Source of the DNA: Polynucleobacter sp. TUM22923
Lineage (GTDB): Bacteria > Pseudomonadota > Gammaproteobacteria > Burkholderiales > Burkholderiaceae
Length of the DNA: 64,000 nt
Direction: 5' to 3'
Assembly: GCF_030295705.1 (NCBI RefSeq)
Contig: NZ_AP027274.1
Location: 372,001-436,000 of the forward strand
The notes under the pieces are model-generated. The model was not told the DNA's origin. It saw only the letters and a list, made by a program, of their open reading frames with translations, and searched no databases. The translations under genes were made by a program, and so were the position numbers. Of this stretch, positions 58,336 through 64,000 are shown piece by piece. How positions within the stretch are numbered: position 1 is the first letter of the stretch; each line of letters opens with the position of its first letter.

Positions 58336-58899
58336 TTAATAGCTTAGAAGTGCGGGAAAAAAGACTTCGCTCACTAGAAGCGGCTTCCCTTTCAGGTGAT
58401 ACAGAGTGCGCCTTCCCCAGACGACGCTAGGCAAGCTTTCATAGCGCTGTAAACAGGTTTTCCATAGGGCGCTGTGCTGATCAAGGCGCGCAATCTCTCG
58501 CATAGGCTTTGCCTTGGAATGGGCGCGGGATTTTGCGAATAAGACGGCCCCTAAAGGCTTACGACCTAAGCGCAGAACCTGGTGGTTACTGCCGCTAGAG
58601 CTTGAACTAGGAATGATGCTACGTGCTATTACCAAGGGAATATTGTTTGCGCACAGCAATACTTCTCGAACCCGACAGCGCTGGATCTTTAAATGAAAAT
58701 AGCGACTTTCGTCGCTATTAAGATTTTGTCGGCAATCTCGTAAAACTACTACTTCAAGTTTTTGGCCAATGACGGATTCAATTTTTTGAGTTAAAGAACC
58801 AGTATCACTGAGCCAAGACTGCCACTTGCGTGGCGCTTGATGCAGTTCACCGGAATCGACTCGATTCCATGAAGAACGGAGGCGACGACGGTGAGCCAT
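58336..58899 (-). CDS. ubiC: Chorismate pyruvate-lyase
   Basis: A 187-aa UbiC that cleaves chorismate to 4-hydroxybenzoate, the first step of ubiquinone synthesis. WLSDTGSLTQKIE, VREVLLCANNIPLVIARSIIP, LGRKPLGAVLF and WGRRTLYHLKGKPLLVSEVFFP match the family. It starts two bases after the stop of the RhlE-like gene. Confidence 0.87.
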   Translation of the reverse strand: MAHRRRLRSSWNRVDSGELHQAPRKWQSWLSDTGSLTQKIESVIGQKLEVVVLRDCRQNLNSDESRYFHLKIQRCRVREVLLCANNIPLVIARSIIPSSSSSGSNHQVLRLGRKPLGAVLFAKSRAHSKAKPMREIARLDQHSALWKTCLQRYESLPSVVWGRRTLYHLKGKPLLVSEVFFPALLSY

Positions 58900-58901
58900 A
58901 T

Positions 58902-60524
58902 TTAGTTGCCGCTAAAGCTACGACGTTGACCGCCAGTTTTAGGTTTAGCAAAACGAGGACCAGTTGAGGGACGTGAATCACCAGATGGACGTGAGTCGCT
59001 AGAGCGGCTGCCAGTACTTGGACGCGAATCCGCAGAGCGTGCAGGACGTGAATCACCAAAGCGATTGCCAGGACGTGAGTCACCAGATGGACGTGAGTCA
59101 CTTGAAGGACGTGCATCACCAGACGAGCGAGATTCAAAATGATTGCCCGAGCGGTTTCCACCAGCATTACCGCTACCAGAGCGAGACTCAGAACGAGCGC
59201 CCGAACCGTAGCCGCCACCGGAACGACCACCGCCACCGCCGCCACCGGAACGACCGCCACCAGAGCGACCGCCACCTGGGCGACCACCGCCGCCACCGCC
59301 ACCACCAAAGCTAGGCTTGGCTTGTGGCTCGAGTCCGGCAATAACAGAGGCAACGATATCTTGCTGTGTGAAGCGTTCGATATTGCGAATCTTTGCGCGA
59401 TCACGATGCTCGACTAGGGTAATTGCTACGCCGTTACGACCAGCGCGTCCAGTTCTACCAATACGGTGTGTGTAATCTTCTGGCTTCATAGGTAAGCCAA
59501 AGTTAATCACGTGGCTAATGCGGGGTACATCGATACCGCGCGCAGCGACGTCAGTAGCAACCAAAATCTTGGTGTGACCTTTGCGAAGTGACTCAAGGCG
59601 ACGCATACGCACAGCTTGGGGCATTGCACCATGAAGTGCAGTAGCTTCGTAACCATTGGCACGTAGGGTATCAGCAATTTTTTCACTTTCGATCTGGGTG
59701 CTCGCAAACACAACAGCCTGATCTAAAGAAGCGTCAGCCAAAATATGCTCGAGCAATTTATGCTTGTGTGAAACACTGTCAGCCCAGTGAAGCTTCTGTT
59801 CAATGTTGGCATGTTTTTCACCAGCATGAGCGAGCTCAATACGTTTTGCGTTAGTGGTCAGTTCATTGGCCAAAGACATAATCTTTGGTGCAAAAGTAGC
59901 AGAGAACATCAAGGTTTGCGTGCGGGCAACACAACGCTTATCAATCGCTTCTAGATCATCTGCAAATCCCATGTCTAGCATGCGATCCGCTTCATCGATT
60001 ACGAGTTGCTTTACATCATCCAAGCGAATAGCTTTGCTGTCAGTTAAGTCAAGTAAACGACCTGGCGTTGCAACTACTAACAATGCGCCTTTCAATGCTT
60101 GGATCTGCTTGCCGTAAGGCATGCCACCCATGACTGTCGCTATGCGAATACCCTTCATCCCACGCACTAGGTTTACTGCATCTGCAGAAACCTGTTGCGC
60201 TAATTCACGGGTAGGGCAGAGTACTAATACTTTAGGCTGAGCACGACCTGGAACAGGTGAGTTGCTTGGGTTGTCTTCAATCAATTGATTAATTAAAGGT
60301 AATAAAAAGGCGGCTGTTTTACCGCTACCAGTTTGACTGCTGACTAATAAATCGCCACCTGCCAAAGCCGCAGGAATAACCTGAGCCTGTACTTCGGTAG
60401 CTTGGGTATAACCCAACTCAGCAATGTTTTTAAGGAGTGATGGCGCGAGCGCGAAAGACTGGAATTCAGTTCCAGTTGGCTTTGAGTCTTTGGATTCGTG
60501 ATTCGTTTCTTGAGAAAAAGTCAT
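58902..60524 (-). CDS. DEAD-box RNA helicase RhlE-like with Gly/Ser/Arg-rich tail
   Basis: A 540-aa helicase with Q motif, ASSQTGSGKT-type motif I (SSQTGSGKT), DEAD in VIDEADRMLD, SAT and HRIGRTGR. It unwinds structured RNA. The C-terminal about 130 residues are low complexity: a Gly run with GGGRSGGG blocks followed by four or more near-repeats of DSRPSGDSRP. The ATG at 60524 is preceded by AGGGGATG; the frame is open 42 bases further. The 5' leader has two tandem hairpins. Confidence 0.93.
   Translation of the reverse strand: MTFSQETNHESKDSKPTGTEFQSFALAPSLLKNIAELGYTQATEVQAQVIPAALAGGDLLVSSQTGSGKTAAFLLPLINQLIEDNPSNSPVPGRAQPKVLVLCPTRELAQQVSADAVNLVRGMKGIRIATVMGGMPYGKQIQALKGALLVVATPGRLLDLTDSKAIRLDDVKQLVIDEADRMLDMGFADDLEAIDKRCVARTQTLMFSATFAPKIMSLANELTTNAKRIELAHAGEKHANIEQKLHWADSVSHKHKLLEHILADASLDQAVVFASTQIESEKIADTLRANGYEATALHGAMPQAVRMRRLESLRKGHTKILVATDVAARGIDVPRISHVINFGLPMKPEDYTHRIGRTGRAGRNGVAITLVEHRDRAKIRNIERFTQQDIVASVIAGLEPQAKPSFGGGGGGGGRPGGGRSGGGRSGGGGGGGRSGGGYGSGARSESRSGSGNAGGNRSGNHFESRSSGDARPSSDSRPSGDSRPGNRFGDSRPARSADSRPSTGSRSSDSRPSGDSRPSTGPRFAKPKTGGQRRSFSGN
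58960..59300. repeat. Imperfect repeats encoding the helicase tail
   Basis: Tandem near-repeats of cgtgagtcaccagatgga type (DSRPSG) on the left and ccgccaccg type (GGG) on the right. They are in frame within the helicase gene and likely to vary in length between strains. Confidence 0.7.
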
Positions 60525-60562
60525 GCTATTGCACATCCCCTTTAAGGGATGTCTCCGTGTAT

Positions 60563-60608
60563 ACACTCTTGTTTTTTTTGAGTGTGATGGTCAAAGGCAT
60601 CGACCATC
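60563..60608 (-). promoter_or_regulatory. Tandem hairpins in the 5' leader of the RhlE-like gene
   Basis: Two perfect stems sit directly side by side: GATGGTC/GACCATC (7 bp, 9-base loop, 60586-60608) and ACACTC/GAGTGT (6 bp, A-rich loop, 60563-60585), 39 bases before the ATG on the coding strand. No T-run follows, so they are probably leader structures, not a terminator. Confidence 0.45.
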
Positions 60609-60756
60609 AGACAGGCGGCAGCGTTGTTGTGTTTATGACTTCTAAACTAATCGCTGAAATATAGCTGGGGGGCGATGAATCAAATTGCTTTAAAAAGCCC
60701 CTAAGTATGACATTGAAATTGCTCAATAGCAAGGGTTTCCCCTTAATCTATTTTAA

Positions 60757-62169
60757 TTAGCGTAGCCATCGAAGCAGACGCTTGACACCTTTTCCATAGG
60801 GCGGCCTTGCCAATTGAGTGCCCCGTAGGAAGGATAGCCCGAAGAAACCGCGCACCTGAAGAATCGACTTTCGATGGCTGAAGGTGTCAAAACCTGCTTT
60901 GCCATGATAAGCACCCATACCACTGGCGCCAACGCCACCAAAGGGAAGGTCTTCCACTGCAACGTGAAGTAAGGTGTCGTTAATCGTGACTCCGCCAGAG
61001 CGCGTTTCATGAAGCACGCGCTGCATTGTGTTGCGATCCTTGCCAAACCAATAAAGGGCCAATGGTTTGGGCTTACTGTTCACGTAGTGAATAGCGGCAG
61101 TAATGTCCTCAACGATGACTATTGGCAGAATAGGCCCGAAGATTTCCTCCTGCATGATGAGTGCATCTGCCGGCACATTCATTAATGCTAGTGGCGTGAA
61201 ATAGTTTGGGATACTCTCTTGCAGTGGTAGCAGTGGTAGCAGTGGAGCAACCTGAGCCCCGCGCTCTACCGCATCTTTTGCCAACAACTGCCAACGTGCA
61301 AGTTGCGTTGAATCAATCGCGCTAGTGAACTCTTCTACATTAGAAAACTGTTCTCGAGCGGCATTTTGTAGTTCTGCAACAAAAGCAGCGCATTGACTTT
61401 GATGAATTAAAACGTAATCTGGTGCAATACAGGTTTGACCACCGTTAATCAATTTTCCGTAAATGATGCTTTTGGCAGCATCTGGAAGATTAGCTGACAG
61501 ATCGATCATCGCAGGCGATTTACCGCCAAGCTCGAGCGTGATGGGGGTTAAGTGATTGGCTGCAGCGCGCATCACTTTCTTGCCGGTATTTTCCGAGCCA
61601 GTAAAAAAGAGATGATCAAAGGGAAGCGCAGCAAATGATTCAGCAACGTCTACGCCACCAGTTGTTACGCAAAATTCACTCGGGTGAAAATACTCTTGAA
61701 TAAGGCTCGCCAAATAACCGGATGTACGTAAACTTCTTTCAGAGGGTTTTAGCCAAACTCTATTACCAGCTGCAAGTGCTGCAATGGCCGGAACAAGCGC
61801 TAATTGGACTGGATAGTTCCAAGGACTCATGATGCCCACTACACCCAAAGATTGCATTTCAGTCCAAGCCTGAGATGAACCTAGGAAGCTGGGCGTATCT
61901 ACTAAGCTGGGTTTCATCCACTCTTTAAGATGTTTGCGAGCATGCTTGCAGGCTTGATAAATCATTTGAAATTCAGCCAGCCTTGTCTCAATTGGATTAC
62001 GAACTCCAAAATCTGCTTCTAAAGCCTTACAAATTCTTTCCTCATTGGCTGCAACCAGCTTTTCAATACGGCCAATTCTTTCTAGTCGAACCTCAAGAGT
62101 GGGATTGGGTTGGGCAGCATAAGCCGCTTTAATTTCTTCTAATTGGAGCGTAAGGCGATTGACTGTCAT
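60757..62169 (-). CDS. Aldehyde dehydrogenase, coniferyl-aldehyde dehydrogenase-like
   Basis: A 470-aa ALDH without the N-terminal extension. Catalytic cysteine in INGGQTCIAPDYV near 240, general-base glutamate in TLELGGKSP near 205, SPWNYPVQL near 105. It resembles class 3-type fatty or aryl aldehyde dehydrogenases, including coniferyl aldehyde dehydrogenases. The C-terminus FFGLSFLRGTQLARPPYGKG may touch the membrane. Start chosen at the ATG at 62169; the frame is open to 62232 but would then overlap msrA. Confidence 0.88.
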   Translation of the reverse strand: MTVNRLTLQLEEIKAAYAAQPNPTLEVRLERIGRIEKLVAANEERICKALEADFGVRNPIETRLAEFQMIYQACKHARKHLKEWMKPSLVDTPSFLGSSQAWTEMQSLGVVGIMSPWNYPVQLALVPAIAALAAGNRVWLKPSERSLRTSGYLASLIQEYFHPSEFCVTTGGVDVAESFAALPFDHLFFTGSENTGKKVMRAAANHLTPITLELGGKSPAMIDLSANLPDAAKSIIYGKLINGGQTCIAPDYVLIHQSQCAAFVAELQNAAREQFSNVEEFTSAIDSTQLARWQLLAKDAVERGAQVAPLLPLLPLQESIPNYFTPLALMNVPADALIMQEEIFGPILPIVIVEDITAAIHYVNSKPKPLALYWFGKDRNTMQRVLHETRSGGVTINDTLLHVAVEDLPFGGVGASGMGAYHGKAGFDTFSHRKSILQVRGFFGLSFLRGTQLARPPYGKGVKRLLRWLR

Positions 62170-62222
62170 GGGAATAAGATAGGCGGCAAGCAAATGATTG
62201 AATAAGGTATTAGGATAAAGGT

Positions 62223-62795
62223 ATGAACACAATTAATGAAGAAAACTTAGCAACTGTGGAGCGTGCCACCTTAGGAGGGGGCTGTTTCTGGTGTCTTGAG
62301 GCTGTTTATCAGCAAATTATTGGCGTAAGCGCGGTGATTTCAGGTTACGCAGGCGGCCCTCGCGCCAATCCGGATTATGAGTCTGTTTGTACGGGTACAA
62401 CCGGCCATGCAGAAATTGTCGACATCTATTTTGATGCCAGTGTGATCACGTATCGCGATCTGCTGGAAGTGCTATTTGTGATTCATGACCCAACTACACT
62501 GAACTATCAGGGTAATGACCATGGTACCCAATATCGCTCGGTCATCTTTACGCATAGCGAGGCTCAAAATAAGACTGCGCATGAGGTGGTAAGAGAATTA
62601 GTGGATGCGAAAATCTATTCCAATCCAATCGTGACAGAAATTGCTGACGCACCAGTGATTTATCCGGCCGAAGATTACCATCAAGATTATTTCCGTCAGC
62701 ACCCTGGGCAGGGTTATTGCATGGCGGTAGTAGCGCCTAAGCTAGCTAAATTTAGGGCGAAGTTTAGATCTTTGTTAGCTGTAGGATTTCAATAA
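62223..62795 (+). CDS. msrA: Peptide methionine sulfoxide reductase MsrA
   Basis: A 190-aa MsrA that reduces methionine-S-sulfoxide. The active site is GGGCFWCLEAVY, followed by GYAGG, YESVCTGTTGHAE and AEDYHQDYF. It is divergent from the aldehyde dehydrogenase gene with 53 bases between starts. Confidence 0.96.
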   Translation: MNTINEENLATVERATLGGGCFWCLEAVYQQIIGVSAVISGYAGGPRANPDYESVCTGTTGHAEIVDIYFDASVITYRDLLEVLFVIHDPTTLNYQGNDHGTQYRSVIFTHSEAQNKTAHEVVRELVDAKIYSNPIVTEIADAPVIYPAEDYHQDYFRQHPGQGYCMAVVAPKLAKFRAKFRSLLAVGFQ

Positions 62796-62822
62796 GACGC
62801 AATCAGATCGTCGGTGGTCAAT

Positions 62823-63458
62823 TTAGGGGGCCAACCGGGTAATGCGCCAGTCGTTCCCCTCTAGTTGATAGTGAATACGATCGTGCAAACGTGATGGACG
62901 GCCCTGCCAAAATTCAATTTCGGTTGGGCGCAATCGATATCCTCCCCAGTGCTCTGGGCGCGGAGGCTCATTTCCATACTTCGCGGCAAAATCTTTTTCA
63001 GCTTGCTCTAAAAATTCCCGGTTTGGGATTGCAGTACTTTGTGGGGAAGCCCATGCGCCAATTCGGGAGGCCGGTGGACGAGAGTGATAGTAATCATCAC
63101 TTTCAGCTGCGGTGATTTTTTCAGTCGAACCCTTGATGCGTATTTGACGTTCAAGTTCATGCCAATGAAATAACAATGCTGACTGGGGCCGAATTGCCAG
63201 CTCACGACCCTTTTGGCTGTCGTAATTGGTAAAAAAGGTAAAGCCACTCTGGTCTGCGCCTTTTAGTAAGACAATACGAGCTGAAGGATTACCAGCCTGA
63301 TCAGCAGTCGCCAAGGTCATGGAGTTCGGTTCAGGACACTCTGCTTTTGTGGCCTGATCAAACCATATTTGAAATAAGGCTAGCGGATTGGCTGGAACTT
63401 CAGTTTCTAAGAGCTGACCAAAGGTATAGTTTTTACGAAGTTGAGCAATGGGATCCAT
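62823..63458 (-). CDS. pdxH: Pyridoxamine 5'-phosphate oxidase
   Basis: A 211-aa FMN enzyme, last step of PLP synthesis and salvage. PSARIVLLKGADQSGFTFFTNYDSQKG, RQIRIKGSTEK, SRIGAWASPQS and WGGYRLRPTEIEFWQGRPSRLHDRI are standard. It is divergent from tcdA, with 22 bases between starts. Confidence 0.97.
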   Translation of the reverse strand: MDPIAQLRKNYTFGQLLETEVPANPLALFQIWFDQATKAECPEPNSMTLATADQAGNPSARIVLLKGADQSGFTFFTNYDSQKGRELAIRPQSALLFHWHELERQIRIKGSTEKITAAESDDYYHSRPPASRIGAWASPQSTAIPNREFLEQAEKDFAAKYGNEPPRPEHWGGYRLRPTEIEFWQGRPSRLHDRIHYQLEGNDWRITRLAP

Positions 63459-63480
63459 TTTTAAAGTATACAGAGAAGCT

Positions 63481-64000
63481 ATGGCAGAAGACAGGTTGGA
63501 AGCAACTGAGGTAGTGGCTAATGAGGTTAGCGCAGATGATCGTCGCTTTGGAGGGGTAGCTCGCCTCTATGGCCCTGAGCTGCGTGAACGATTTCGCAAG
63601 GCAACTGTGGTTGTGGCTGGATTAGGAGGTGTTGGTTCTTGGGCTGCTGAAGCCCTAGCTAGAACCGCTATCGGCCATCTTGTATTGGTTGATTTTGATC
63701 ACATTTCTCAGAGCAATACCAATCGTCAATTACATGCGCTTGAGGGAGAGTTTGGTAAGGCTAAGGTGCAGGCTATGGCTGAGCGGATACGGCTGATTAA
63801 TCCTGAAATCACGCTGACTATCTGTGACACATTTTTAGAGCCACAAAATTTAGAGGAGTGGATTCCTCAAGAGGCTCTAGTTTTAGATGCAACCGATTCA
63901 GTGCTGACCAAAATTGCTTTAGCAGTTTGGGCTACCCAAAACCAGCGCGCACTAGTGATGTGTGGTGCCGCGGGTGGAAAATCGGATCCTACCTCTGTTC
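63481..64000 (+). CDS. tcdA: tRNA threonylcarbamoyladenosine dehydratase TcdA, C-terminus beyond window
   Basis: 173 codons of an E1-like (ThiF/MoeB) ATPase: RRFGGVARLYGPE, the ATP loop VVAGLGGVGSWAAEALARTAIGHLVLVDFD, NRQLHAL and DATDSVLTKIAL. It should cyclise t6A37 in tRNA. TcdA is preferred over MoeB/ThiF by this N-terminal pattern and the GAAGGKSDPT motif. The gene runs off the right edge. Confidence 0.9.
   Translation, partial: MAEDRLEATEVVANEVSADDRRFGGVARLYGPELRERFRKATVVVAGLGGVGSWAAEALARTAIGHLVLVDFDHISQSNTNRQLHALEGEFGKAKVQAMAERIRLINPEITLTICDTFLEPQNLEEWIPQEALVLDATDSVLTKIALAVWATQNQRALVMCGAAGGKSDPTSV

Noticed and set aside
58960..59300. Possible CRISPR or minisatellite array
   Set aside because: The repeats are in frame, without unique spacers of even length, and code for a helicase tail.
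59018..59417. Long plus-strand frames rich in Thr/Ala/Arg or His/Asp
   Set aside because: They are antisense shadows of the repeat-coded tail of the RhlE-like helicase and have no ribosome site or family match.

Overview
The window looks like chromosomal DNA of a freshwater betaproteobacterium of the order Burkholderiales, most likely Polynucleobacter or a close relative. This rests on gene content and order, moderate GC, very short intergenic gaps, many ATGA start/stop overlaps and protein sequences of Burkholderiales type; no database search was possible. About 61 protein genes, one tRNA-Leu(CAA), one 6S RNA, one cobalamin riboswitch and one complete IS30-family element are supported. Both edges cut genes: an FAD-linked oxidase on the left and tcdA on the right.

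Layout. 1-4.2 kb: a glyoxylate/glycolate-type module (FAD oxidase, GntR regulator, PLP aminotransferase of the serine/alanine-glyoxylate class, GlcG-like protein) with two matching TGTATACA operators between the divergent transcripts. 4.2-10.3 kb: DEAD-box helicase, gluQ, dnaE. 10.3-14.8 kb: three translationally coupled LPS-type glycosyltransferases divergent from msbA. 14.8-22.6 kb: a long leftward housekeeping string, yebC-purD-hemF-nadD-rsfS-rlmH-maf-rng-galE. 22.7-29.1 kb: tRNA-Leu, a CysB-type LysR regulator, lptF-lptG, then pepA-holC-lgt. 29.2-33.3 kb: a malonate module (malonyl-CoA decarboxylase, Bug-type periplasmic binding protein, malonyl-CoA synthetase), next to a TauE/SafE permease. 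34-37.4 kb: a coiled-coil protein, zapA, 6S RNA, then btuB behind a cobalamin riboswitch.

37.4-44.1 kb is the most interesting region: an oxalate catabolism cluster with a Crp/Fnr-type regulator, oxc, frc, a stand-alone PAS protein, a second frc-like gene and a formyltransferase-fold protein resembling the 10-formyl-THF hydrolase domain of ALDH1L enzymes. Oxalate would be activated to oxalyl-CoA by Frc and decarboxylated by Oxc, and the formyl group would leave as formate or, speculatively, through the last gene. A perfect Fnr-like box lies upstream of oxc, exactly where a class II activator site would sit relative to a -10-like hexamer. The regulator keeps the E-x-x-S-R recognition-helix residues expected to read such a box.

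44.1-51.8 kb: panC, scpA, a DUF3460 protein, metG, fdhD (formate dehydrogenase maturation, which fits formate production from oxalate), dcd and an arginine/lysine/ornithine decarboxylase. 51.9-52.9 kb: the IS30-family element, ending 5 bp from the stop codon of a TRAP transporter large subunit; dctQ and dctM follow argH in one operon and no substrate-binding protein is in the window. 55-64 kb: argH, hemC-hemD, ubiC, an RhlE-type helicase with a long Gly/Ser/Arg tail, an aldehyde dehydrogenase, msrA, pdxH and tcdA.

No CRISPR array, prophage, toxin-antitoxin pair or defence island was seen. The best candidates for undescribed biology are the oxygen- or redox-linked oxalate cluster with its extra formyl-handling gene, and the arrangement in which the 3' strand of 6S RNA appears to contain the Shine-Dalgarno sequence of the next gene.
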